From Erinaceus europaeus (Eukaryota > Chordata > Mammalia > Eulipotyphla > Erinaceidae), in contig NC_080166.1 of the NCBI RefSeq assembly GCF_950295315.1, positions 100,480,999-100,544,998 of the forward strand: a stretch of DNA of 64,000 nucleotides, read 5' to 3'. Under the pieces are notes generated by a model. It did no database searches and was not told where the DNA came from. It was given only the letters and a program-made list of their open reading frames with translations. Numbering within the stretch: the stretch's first letter is position 1; every line of letters begins with the position of its first letter. Shown in pieces: positions 23,940-34,160 of the stretch. The translations under genes were made by a program, and so were the position numbers.

Positions 23940-24221
23940 AAAATGATGCCACACCCTACTAGGGAAAGAGAGAGGCAGACTGGGAGTATGGACCGACCAG
24001 TCAACGCCCATGTTCAGCGGGGAAGCAATTACAGAAGCCAGACCTTCTACCTTCTGCAACCCTCAATGGGTCCATGCTCCCAGAGGGATAGAGAGTGGGA
24101 AAGCTATCGGGGGAGGGTGTGGGATATGGAGATTCGGTGGTGGGAATTGTGTGGAGTTGTACCCCTCCTACCCTATGGTTAACTAATCCTTTCTTAAATA
24201 AAAAAAACTAAAAAAAATGAT
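23940..24221 (+). mobile_element. L1 3' end, long 3'-UTR family, with target-site duplication
   Basis: The body at 23,948-24,213 runs from 'ccacaccctactagggaaag' to the A-rich tail. It is flanked by 'aaaatgat' at 23,940-23,947 and 24,214-24,221. A 79-codon open frame (23,943-24,182) matches the same frame in the other copies. Confidence 0.85.
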
Positions 24222-26180
24222 TGGGTAAATTTAAAGTAGTCAGTTTTTTAAGGTTGTATAGTAATAAAAGGAAATTTGAGAAGCTAAAGAATAAATTAAG
24301 ATCACCTACCTACCACCAATTATTCCTGCCTTCTCACTCATTGTCATGGCAGAAAGCAAACTTGCCAAAGAGCATAGGCCAGAAGGCACTTTAAGAAGAC
24401 GTTGCTCACCAAGTCAAAGGAAAATGGAACAAATGTTTTTATTATCGTTGAACCATACTTGTACTTCAAGAACTTACAAAGGGATTTATGTAGTGGCTAA
24501 ATATTTTTATGCAGTTGTAAAAATATCCCTGATAGACATACAGAGTGGTGCAGATTCTGGGCATCGTAATATAGTGAAGATTTTGAAGTTCAGTGGGGCA
24601 ATCAGGTGTACAACAATTCAAATTTTACCTCTGAATAAGCCATGTTTTCTTTATAAGAGAAATGTATTAACCATTATGTGCAAATACAGAAATACACCCC
24701 AGCCCCTGATTTTATTGAGAGAATTTATTGAGAGAACTGTGGGAATTTTCTGTCCTAGTCGACTATAATGTTGACCATTAATGGAAAACACTAATGAAAA
24801 GATATGCAATTTGGAAAATTCTTTACTTTGAATTATTTTTTTTTCTAAATTAAGAGATTTGCAACTGGATAAGGAAATATTGAGCATAAGGAAGAAAACC
24901 AAGTGGCTTTTTGCCCTCAAGAGAAGATGGTATGAAAGATGATGCTAAAAGTGGGGATGGGAATGATGAGAAAGGAGAAGATAATGAACAGCATTTGGTA
25001 ACAGTAAATATGAAGAGTGGGGAGTGAGAAAAATGGTGAAATTAAGATATCGTTTTCTTCCCTACTTTTCTGACAGTTCTCCTACATAGAAAGTCATGAT
25101 GAAATCAGATGTTTGAATTATCCTCTAGCTTGGATTTAGTGAGACTGGCTCATAGGGAAATTCAGGAAATCTTTATGTTTTGACAAAGTGTTCATTAACC
25201 ATGGCAACAGCGGATTTTAGAGATCATTTGTTTTCCATGAGAAGGAAAAAATATATGCAATATGTTTAAGTGTTTGGGTTGGTGTTCCATTTTGACAATA
25301 ATTATCACCCAATTGTACAAGGAAATCGGTCATTTACAAACTATAATGACAAATCTTAATCCAGTAATAACTGCACATGTACTCTTTTATATGTGTAATT
25401 GGCAGTAATGTGTATCCAAGCAATGATCCAGAAAGGCAACAGTTAAGGACAAAAGTCTCATTTCTTAGATGTATAGTGTTCTTTGAAATAAATAGCCTAA
25501 TAATTCTGGTTATTGTATTATAAATTATGTTATAACAATATTAATATGCACTGCTTTACAAAGCTCACATTTGTATTCAGCTATCTGAAGAGACGAGGCA
25601 TTGGCTTAATGAAATTCTTGTCATTTGTATTGAGGTTAATGATATGCACAGTTTTGCATCAGAGTTTAGTTCAAGCCATCATTTATTAGCAGTCTTGTCC
25701 CTTTAATTCAGAGGAGTGTAATGACGTTTTCATGACCATTAATGTCTTTATACACACAGGTTTAGAAACAGGCAAAGTGTTACATACAGGTTATTGCTAT
25801 GACTAATTTCTTAAACATTTACGAAAACTACTAGAGTTAAAAAATACTCTCAGGAACAGGAAAATCAGTAAGAAGCATTTCTGATGGCCACAGTTTAGTC
25901 ATACTTACTCAGTTATTTTTCTTTCAAAACCAGCAAATCTAATGTGTTACCAATAACCATGTGTCAAAAAGTTGAAAATTCCTGTTTCCTTTATGTATAC
26001 ATAAATTAAGTACTTTCTATATTTTGTAGTCTATTTTAACCTATTTTCACAAACAGATTTGTATATAGACCAGTAGGTACACTTTAGATGAAGCTAAAAT
26101 CTCTTTGATCACTATGCCTACTAGACTGTTCTGCTACTAAATAAAAGTTCTTAATACAACATCAAAATACAACTTGAAAA
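24222..26180. other. Repeat-poor stretch; one 140-codon open frame of doubtful meaning
   Basis: About 2 kb without recognisable repeats. A frame at 24,346-24,768 (plus) is the longest non-repeat ORF of the window but shows no domain, no signal peptide and no neighbouring gene structure. The AT-rich remainder, including 25,560-25,760, is of ordinary complexity and could be ancestral unique sequence. Confidence 0.4.
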
Positions 26181-26187
26181 AAGGGGG

Positions 26188-26188
<1 letters not shown>

Positions 26189-26228
<40 letters not shown>
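26189..26228. repeat. (TA)n(TG)n microsatellite
   Basis: A short TA run changes into about 15 TG units. Confidence 0.95.
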
Positions 26229-26229
<1 letters not shown>

Positions 26230-26397
26230 TCTGTCTGAAAGTTAAATTCTTAACATGCTATCAAACTTTGGAAAAGATTTGTACCAATTTATTGATAAGT
26301 TAAACGTGAACTTAATATAAAATCCATCAGTTCCATCCCATGGTCTTTCAAAAGAACTGAAAACATATGCACACAAAGGCATGTATATGTGGATATG

Positions 26398-26580
26398 TGG
26401 AACTGGGAGGTAGCTCAACCAGTAAGAAGCATGATTTGCTGTGTGGGGGACCCAGATTCAAACCTTAGAACCATAATGGAGTACCATGGAACTGTGGGAG
26501 GCTCTCAAGCTATGGTGTCTTTCTCTGTCTCTGCCTCTATGCTTCTCTCTATATCTAAAAGGAAATAAATATAGAAGTAA
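26398..26580 (+). mobile_element. tRNA-derived SINE, plus strand, old
   Basis: 'gggaggtagctcaaccagta', 'cccagattcaaaccttagaa' and a CT-rich body with an AATAAATA tail. It is more diverged than types A and B, and resembles type C or D in plan. Confidence 0.6.
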
Positions 26581-26679
26581 GTCTGGGAGTGGTAGGATTG
26601 CTCATGCCTTAGGTCGGAGTGTTACACAAACACAAAAAGCTATGGGTACAAAGTAGTAACCTAAAAAATCAAGAGTCCA

Positions 26680-27300
26680 AATGTGGAAATAATCCAAGTG
26701 TGCATTGACCAAAAATATGATATATCCCTACAGTATACTAGTGTTTATCAGTAGACAGAAAAGTATGCAGAAACATACAAAAGCATGAATCTTAAAAAAG
26801 ATGCCCAATGAGAAGGTTAAGTGACAAAATTAGTCTATGAGCATATAATCTAAAACTACTTGCAAAGAATACCTAATGTTGAGCCAAAAACTATCAGTGA
26901 GAACTTTTATGCTTCATAAATTTCCTTCTTATGCCCTGTATAATCCAGAGGATAAAAATCACAATCTTTTTAATTAGAGACTAATAAAAGGGGAAGGAGA
27001 TGTAGGAGGTCTGGATGGTGAAACTAATGATCTGCTTATTGCATGATTTCATTTACATAAAGTAATATAGTCAGACTAAGTAAAAACAGAGACAGAACAT
27101 AGAAGCTGACTAGGGCTGATGCAAATATGGTAAAAAGAAGGTAATGATAGTAACTGCTTAATGTATATAAGATTTTTATGAGGTGGTAAACATGTTTTGG
27201 AATTTGAACAATAGTATGTATGTACTTAAAGTCAGGACTGTTCACTTCAAAAAATAATGATGTGATGAAATGTATTTCCCATTGTTTATAAGAATAAAGC
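26680..27300 (+). mobile_element. Old L1M-like 3' end
   Basis: 'aataatccaagtgtgcattg' is the familiar end of ORF2. 'tgcatgatttcatttacata', 'gaagctgactagggctgatg' and 'catgttttggaatttgaaca' follow in the order of L1M 3' UTRs. No frame survives. This element predates the hedgehog-specific families. Confidence 0.6.
26817..26911 (+). repeat. 95-bp duplicated segment, copy 1
   Basis: 92 of 95 bases are identical by eye to 27,945-28,039, in direct orientation 1.13 kb away. Differences fall at three single positions only. Confidence 0.93.
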
Positions 27301-27569
27301 AAAATTCAATGAGAGAACAGAGAAGCTATAACTTTAATTTTCATTTGCTGATCTGAGATGATCTTATGAGTATTTAATTACTGACTTGTCAGAGTCTTAT
27401 CAAAGTGATTAGAAGATACTTAAAAAATAACTGACTTGTTTTTACTGAAGTAAAAGACTCTTGAGTTGATTTTATAGGCCAAATTTAGTCTTTTCTACAT
27501 GTTCCCAAACTCGTATGCTAACAACCTAGGCCTCATATGACTATGGGTAGAGCTGGAGGTCTGTGAGAA

Positions 27570-27618
27570 ATAAAGCCATAGATTAGATTATTAGAACAAT
27601 AATTAGATTATTAGAACA
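27570..27618 (+). repeat. Tandem duplication of about 20 bp
   Basis: 'attagattattagaacaata' occurs twice in immediate succession. Confidence 0.9.
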
Positions 27619-27944
27619 ATAATTAACTAAGATGGCACCATTATCCAAAGAAGGAGAAAAAGCAGACAGCTTTCTCCATGCATACACAAAGGCCACATGA
27701 GGATATTGAAGGACAGCAGTGCAAATCCAGATGATTGGTATCACAAAATAAAAAAAAAATGATAACTAGAAAATCACTGAGACACATTCATAATTTTATC
27801 TAATGCTCAAGAAAAAATGGGGTAAGAAATTTATACTGGATGAGTGGCATTTGTTCAGCATAATAGCTATGAATAATAGTTGGTTTTCTAATTAATTTCC
27901 TTATTTAAATCAATTACACTAAGCAATCAATTAATTTTTTATGA

Positions 27945-28039
27945 TTAAGTGACAAAATTAGTCTATGAGCATATAGTCTAAAACTACTTGCAAAGAATAC
28001 CTAATGTTGAGTCAAAAAGTATCAGTGAGAACTTTTATG
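27945..28039 (+). repeat. 95-bp duplicated segment, copy 2
   Basis: Direct-orientation copy of 26,817-26,911. The flanking sequences do not match, so the boundaries are sharp. Confidence 0.93.
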
Positions 28040-28113
28040 AGGGGACATTTAAAAATGAAGTGAAGAGAGTCAAAGAGTTGGCTCAATGGTAGAGTGCCAT
28101 CTGATATAGGTGG

Positions 28114-28372
28114 AGTTCTGAGCTTTATTTTATTTTATTTTTTACTGTTGTTGTAGTCATTGTTGGTTAGAATAGAGAGAAGTGGAGAGAGGAGGGGAAG
28201 ACATGGGGAGAGAAAGACACCTGCAGACCTGCTTCACCACTTGTGAAGCAACTCCCCTGCAAGTGGGGAGCCGGGGACTTGAACCGGGATCCTTACTGTA
28301 GTCCTTGGGCTTTGTGCCACCTGTGCTTAACCTGCTGCACTACCGCACGACTCCCAAGTTCTGAGCTTTATT
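28114..28372 (-). mobile_element. SINE, type A, antisense, with 16-bp target-site duplication
   Basis: The body at 28,130-28,356 has all modules. 'agttctgagctttatt' is perfectly repeated at 28,114-28,129 and 28,357-28,372. It split an older SINE-like sequence (28,075-28,113 continuing at 28,373-28,460). Confidence 0.95.
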
Positions 28373-28597
28373 CCTGGAAGCACACAGAATCAGCATAAAC
28401 TCTTTGAGTAGAGTGGTGCTATGTTTTCTTCTTTTCTCTCGCTCTCTCTCTCTCTCTCATAATAAAAAATAGAAAAAAAATTGAGGCAGGGATGTGGCTT
28501 AGTGGCAAGATAGATGAATGAGATATATGAGATTATATATCTGGCACTGCATGAAACAAAACAAAAATAGAAGCATAATGGAAACATTTTTCTAGAC

Positions 28598-28735
28598 TTC
28601 ACACATTTCAGGACGAATTTTCCTTGAGCGGCATAGTAGAATGACCCAACTCCCTTTGGAGAGTAGGACAGTCCTTTTCATTGGTAATTGATTGTGATCG
28701 TACAATTCTAAAGAAACCCACAAGGAGGATTGTAG
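28598..28735 (-). mobile_element. L1 3'-UTR piece, older long family
   Basis: 'ttttccttgagcggcatagt' and 'tgacccaactccctttggag' match the proximal module at 31,446-31,500. Only 138 bp remain. Confidence 0.7.
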
Positions 28736-28858
28736 TGATGTTTGCACTCACAGGTGATTTGGTGGGTTCCCAATGTCATTCTAGTCCTGTCTTTTTTCAG
28801 TCCCCGGTGATCTCCTTTGGTATTCCTAGTTGATCCAGGAGAGGAGAGCTGCCATACT
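28736..28858 (-). mobile_element. L1 5'-UTR-like fragment
   Basis: 'tttgcactcacaggtgattt', 'cattctagtcctgtcttttt' and 'ggtattcctagttgatccag' match the 5' UTR of the near-full-length L1 at 41,297-41,405. Here it lies on the wrong side, downstream of an ORF2 relic. Confidence 0.75.
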
Positions 28859-28974
28859 ACTTTTACATCATACTACTTTTACATAACTCTGATATTCTCA
28901 TTACTGATCCTAAAGACAACTTTATTCTAGGTCAACACTTGATTCTAAAATTGAGCAACTTTATGCAGATTTGA

Positions 28975-30655
28975 AGACTATGTATTTTTTTTGTGGCTTA
29001 TCTCACTTAACATGATTCCTTCAGACTCCATACAAGATGATGTAAAGAAAGTGTCTTCATCATTCTTAACAGCTGAGTAGTATTCAATTGTATATGTATA
29101 TCACAACTTTCCAAGCCCTCATCTGTGTTGGATACTGAGGGTACTTCAAGGTTTGGTTATTACAAATTGTGCTGCTTTGAACATATGTATGCACAGAATT
29201 TTTTGTATGGAAGTGTTTGACTCCTTAAGATATATCCCCAAGAGAAGAACTGCCAAGTCATAGGGTATGTCCATTATTAGCCTTCTAAGAGTTCTCTAGA
29301 CTATTCTCCACAGGGATTAGACCAATTTCCATTCTCACCATCAGTGCAGGAAGATTCCCTTATCTCTGAAACCTCTTTAGCATTGAATTATTACTATCAT
29401 TTCTCATGTATGGCATTCTCACAGGAGTGAAGTGGTATCTCATTGTTGTCTTCATTTCTCTAATAATTAGTGACTTGTCTAATTGAGAGATGCCTTTTGC
29501 ATATCTTCTATAGTGAATATTCTGTTCATATCCTCTTCCCCACATTTGGATAAGGTTATTTGTTTTTTTATTCCTAAGTTTGGTTAGGTCTTTATATATT
29601 ATAGTTATTATCCTTTTATCTTATTTATGACATGTAAAGATCTTCTATACTGTAAGGAGTCTAATTGAGTTATGGTTTCTTTTGTTGTGCAGAAGCTTTT
29701 CAATTTGATGCAGTCACATTGGTTTATCTTTTTTTTTTTCTTCCTTGCAATTGGATTTGTATCATTGAAAATTCCTATAAAACTTAGATGGAAAGGAGTT
29801 TTACCAATATTTTCCTCTTAGTATTTGATAGTTTCTGTTCTAATATGCAAATTCTTGATTCATTTGGAGTTTATTTTTGTTCATAGTGAAGTGTAGTGGT
29901 TCATTTTCACTCTTTTGCACATTTAAATCCAGTTTCCCAACATTATTTGTTGAAGAGCCTCCCCTTTCTCCACTTAATAGTTTGGGTCCCCCTTGTCAAA
30001 AATTAGATTTCCATAAATGTGTCAAAATTATTTCTGGGCTCTCAATTCTATTCCACTAGTCATTTTATCTATATTTGTTTCAGTATGAAGCCACTTTCAT
30101 TACAGTGGCCCTATAATACAGCTTGAGAATTGGGAGTGTGATGCCTCCAGTTCTGTTATAATTTTTTTTTTCCTTATGATTGCTTTGGCGATTCTAAGTA
30201 TGTCCTGATTATTAGCTTTGTTCTATCACCTTAAAATTTGCTTGGGACCTTGAAGGGGATTGCATTAAATTTTTAGGTAGTTCTGGATAGAATAGTTATA
30301 TTGAGGATGTTGATTTTTCCAAATTATGAACATGGGGTATGTTTCTACTTATTTGTATCTTTTTCTATTTTCTTAAATAATGACTCATAATTTTCAGTAT
30401 GCAAGCCTTTTACTTCTTTGGTTAGGTCTATTTTTAGATATTTTACTGTTTTTGCTACTACAGTGAATGGGACTGATTTCTGGATTTCTTATTTTGCATT
30501 TCTGACAGTACTTGCATAAAGGAATGCCCTTAACTTTTTTGTATGTACCATGACACCATATTTACTATATTGCTTGATAATTCCCAGAAGCCTCCTACTG
30601 GATTCTTTAGGTTTTTCTATGTAGTCTATCATATTCTACAGCTCTCTCCTTTATT
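28975..30655 (-). pseudogene. L1 ORF2, C-terminal half, decayed
   Basis: On the minus strand this parallels 34,230-35,880 of the near-full-length L1 along its length, with many substitutions and small indels. It covers the part of ORF2 after the reverse-transcriptase active-site region, through the thumb or linker region, to the Cys-rich C-terminal end. It stops at the place that corresponds to the FADD motif (about 30,630-30,650), where another L1 tail abuts. No frame longer than about 60 codons survives. It is clearly older than the element at 34-41 kb. Confidence 0.85.
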
Positions 30656-31743
30656 CTTTATTTTTTATTAGTGATTTAATAATTATTGACAAGATTTTGA
30701 GGTATGAGGGGTACAATTCCTACCACCAGAGTTCCATATCCTATCCTCTCCATTGGAAGTTTCTCTGTATTTATCCCATTGTGACTATGGGCCTAAGGGA
30801 TATGGGATACAGAAGGTGGAAGGTCTTACTTCTGTAATTGCATTTCCACTGGACATGGGCGTTGACAGGTTGATCTATATCCCCATCCTGTTTCTATCTA
30901 TCCCTACTGGGATAGAGAGGTGGGGTTCCAAGACACATTAGTGAGGTTATCTGTCCAGGGAAATCAGATTGGCATCATGAAAGCATCTGTAACTTGGCTA
31001 AAAAGTGTTAAGATATAAAGCAGAACAAATTGTTCGATAATCAGGAATCTAAAGGTAAGAATATAGCAGATGAGATTTAGGGGCTTCATGTTGGAAGAAG
31101 CTAGGAAGTATTCTATTTTAGGCATAGTCCAAGGGGCCCATGACTTTACTAATTTTTCCTGAGCTCCAAAGGTAACATGCAGGTGAGCTAAAAGTATTTT
31201 CTGGAAAGATAGTGTCAGAGCTGGAAAGAGGACTAGAAAGCTGTGTCATGGCAGAGTAGCTGCCTAATACGAGAAAAGTATATAAATACCATCAACTGTA
31301 AACCCCATCAATTTGGGGTTTGCCTAGGTCCCATTTCTATTCATATTCATCACAGGAGCCTGTGTAATCTCTGCATCCCTGTAGATCTGAACTCTCATTC
31401 CATTCTCATAGCTGGAAACATTTGAGGCTGAACTCATTGCAGGACTAGTCTTCCTTGAGTAGCAGAGTATTTTGACCCAACCTCCCTTCTGAGAGTGGGG
31501 CAGTACCCAACATTGTTGTTACACATTGAGGGTAATGTCCAGTAGAGTCCCACAAGATGTTGCATAATGCTGTTCCTGATGAAGGTGACCAACAATGGTG
31601 GAAAGAGGTCTAGGTCCAAAAGCTAGATAAGGGCAAGAGACCAACATACTTACGGATGTCTCTTTTGGTCACTACAAGGCCACCTCATAATTTGGTGGCC
31701 CTAGTTAGGGAATCCTGGGACTACCATATAGGTGTGATGGGTC
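30655..31743 (-). mobile_element. L1 3' UTR, older long family, copy 1
   Basis: The T-rich start is followed by the distal module ('gaggggtacaattcctacca', 'ggtggaaggtcttacttctg') up to about 31,080. A proximal module of different sequence follows ('ggcatagtccaaggggccca', 'cttccttgagtagcagagta'). It abuts the ORF2 relic on its left and copy 2 on its right. Confidence 0.78.
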
Positions 31744-32380
31744 TACTTCTTTTTATTTTTTAGTGGTTAAATAATGATTAGCATGACACTAGGATAAGAA
31801 GGGTACAATTCCGTACAGTTTCCACCACCAGAGTTCTATATCCCATCCCCGCCATAGGGAACTACCCTATTGTTTATCCCTGTGGAAGTATGGACCAAAG
31901 ACATTTATGGGGTGCAGAAGGTGAGAGGTCTGGCTTCTGTAATTGCTTCTCTATTGGATATGGGCATTGACAGTTCAATCTGTACCCCCGGCCTGTTTTC
32001 GTGTTTCCCTAGAGGAGCAGGGGTTTGGGGAGGTGAGGTCTCAGGACACATTGGTAAGATCATCTGCTCAGGGAAGTCAGGTCAGCAATGTAAACCCAAT
32101 CAACCTAGGGTACATGCCTACTCATATTTGGCACAGAGGCTGTGTAAGCTCTACATACCTCTCAGTCTAAGCTCATATTCAATGGTCATAACTAGGAACA
32201 TTCTAGACTGCACTCATTTTAGGACCAGTCTTCCTGGAGTGGCAGAGTATGTTGACTCAGCCTCCATTCAGAGAGGCAGTTTCTACCATTATTGTTCTAC
32301 TTTGAGGGCAAGGTCCTATAGAGGCCCACAAAAGGGTTTATGATATTGTTCCTGATGAAGATGACCAATGATGGTCAAAC
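31744..32380 (-). mobile_element. L1 3' UTR, older long family, copy 2
   Basis: Same order of modules as copy 1 but with an internal deletion: distal module to about 32,075, then 'aatgtaaacccaatcaacct' and 'cttcctggagtggcagagta'. An open frame of 157 codons at 31,870-32,343 runs in the antisense direction of the element and is probably chance. Confidence 0.78.
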
Positions 32381-32511
32381 TCTCATTTTTTTAATTGTAG
32401 ATTTTTCTGAAGCTTCTTTTGTGGCAATTTACAAATGGAGGAAAAAGTCTTCATAATTTTTGACAGCATGTTATTTTTTTGCTTTCACTGGTTAAAAATA
32501 TTTTTTTCTTT

Positions 32512-32860
32512 CTTTTTTTTTGTTTTGCCTCCAGGGTTATTGCTGGGCCTCAGTGCCTACACCATGAATCCACTGCTCCTGGAGGCCATTTTTTCCCCCT
32601 TTTGTTTCCCTTGTTGTTGTAGCCTTGTTGTGGTTATTATTGTTTTTGTTGATGTTGCTCATTGTTAGATAGGACAGAGGGAAATTGAGACAGGAGGGGA
32701 AGACAAAGAGGGGAAGAGAAAGACAGATACCTGCAGACTTGCTTCACCACTTGTGAAATGAATCCTCTGCAGGTGGGGAGCCGGGAGCTCAAACCAGGAT
32801 CCTTACTCAGGTCCTTGCCATGTGCACTTAACCCACTGCCCTACAGCCCAATCCCCCAAA
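32512..32860 (-). mobile_element. SINE, type A with extended tail module, antisense
   Basis: The longest form of the family here (about 350 bp). Antisense order: poly-T, 'gcctccagggttattgctgg', 'cctacaccatgaatccactg', T-rich linker, GA-rich body, core, B box, head. The extra 60-70 bp tail module is also seen at 44,697, 46,651, 52,750 and 56,705. Confidence 0.9.
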
Positions 32861-33429
32861 GTATTTCTAAATATGCAGTTCTGTGTTATAAGCCTTTATC
32901 CAGCAGATCTTAGAACTTTATGAGGCTAATTCGAAAGATGCATCCTATCTATCGCTGGTAATTTTAATAGCCAACATTCATAATCTATGTTTCTGTCCAG
33001 TTTGTCCTCTACTACAGATAGCTGTCTTACCCAAGGTTGTACCACTTTTCCAGGCAACCTGTTTCCAGTGACTGAACAATAGAAAGCATAAGTGTTCTCT
33101 CACTGAAATTCTCTACAAAGTCAGAGATTCTTATTGGGTTGTTATTTATTTATTTTTTTTGGTTGGTGTCTTGTGTTGGTGTTGATGGGATTTTACAAGG
33201 TAAAATGCAAAACCCAGAACTTCCACAGTAACACTGGGAAAAAATTTACCTCGTGTCATTCTCTATTCCAAAACAGTCTGTTGGAAATTGTCCAAAATCT
33301 AATAAGATCCAAGTTATATTTCTCTAAAGAGTTCTAGCCCTGGAAAAAAGAAGACTGTTTTATGTAATACCCTCTCTGCATCTCTTTTTTTTTTTTTAAT
33401 TTTTTAATTTTATTTTTTCCATTTTCTTT

Positions 33430-33960
33430 TTTTTTTAAGAAAGGATTAATTAACAAAACCATAGGGTAGGAGGGGTACAACTCCACACAATTCCCACCGC
33501 CCAATCTCCATATCCCACCCCCTCCCCCGATAGCTTTCCCATTCTCTATCCCTCTGGGAGCATGGACCCAGGGTCATTGTGGGTTGCAGAAGGTAGAAGG
33601 TCTGGCTTCTGTAATTGCTTCCTCGCTGAACATGGGCGTTGACTGGTCGGTCCATACTCCCAGTCTGTCTCTCTCTTTCCCTAGTAGGGTGGGTCTCTGG
33701 GGAAGCTGAGCTCCAGGACACGTTGGTGGGGTCTTCAATCCAGGGAAGTCTGGCCAGCATCCTGATGACACCTGGAACAGGGTGACTGAAAAGAGAGTTA
33801 ACATACAAAGCCAAACAAATTGTTGAGCAATCATGGACCCAAAGCTTGGAAAAGTGGAGAGGAAGTATTAGGGAGGTACTCACTGCAAACTCTAGTGTAC
33901 TTCTGCTTTCTTACTTTGGTGCCATACTCCAAACTCAGTCAATTTCTGCTTTGCGTTTCT
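33430..33960 (-). mobile_element. L1 3' end, long 3'-UTR family, internally deleted
   Basis: 33,436-33,910 is the distal part of the long 3' UTR in antisense. At 33,911 it jumps to the part just after the ORF2 stop ('ttactttggtgccatactcc'), skipping about 0.8 kb that is present in the copy at 37,895-39,669. The junction lacks GT..AG ends, so deletion is likelier than splicing. Sense open frames of 145 codons (33,446-33,883) and 86 codons (33,574-33,834) overlap in two frames. Confidence 0.8.
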
Positions 33961-33978
33961 ACTTCTTTTTTTTTTTTT

Positions 33979-34160
33979 AAATGCATAACATTCCCCAGAT
34001 TCCCATTTAACAATACAACCCCCACTATTTCATTCATCATCTTTCATGGACCTGTATTCTCCCCAACCAACCACCCACCCACCCCAGAGTCTTTTACTTT
34101 GGTGTAATACTCCAATTCCATTTCAGGTTCGACTTGTGTTTTCTTCTCTAATCTTGTTTT
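33979..34160 (-). other. L1 3' UTR (short type) with G-rich tract
   Basis: About 180 bp between the ORF2 stop and the poly-A. On the sense strand, 34,061-34,085 is a run of G3-G4 blocks separated by T, able to form a G-quadruplex. Such tracts are a known feature of mammalian L1 3' UTRs. Confidence 0.8.

Larger units (their letters stand above)
27310..28060. other. No gene seen; contains the second copy of a duplication
   Basis: AT-rich. The only structure is the small tandem duplication near 27,570 and the duplicated segment 27,945-28,039. Confidence 0.5.

Noticed and set aside
24346..24768. A 140-codon open frame on the plus strand
   Set aside because: No recognisable domain, no splice or gene context, unremarkable codon use. 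Chance occurrence is the simplest explanation.
33905..33966. A spliced L1 transcript copied back into the genome
   Set aside because: The junction does not fit GT..AG in either direction when compared with the longer copy.
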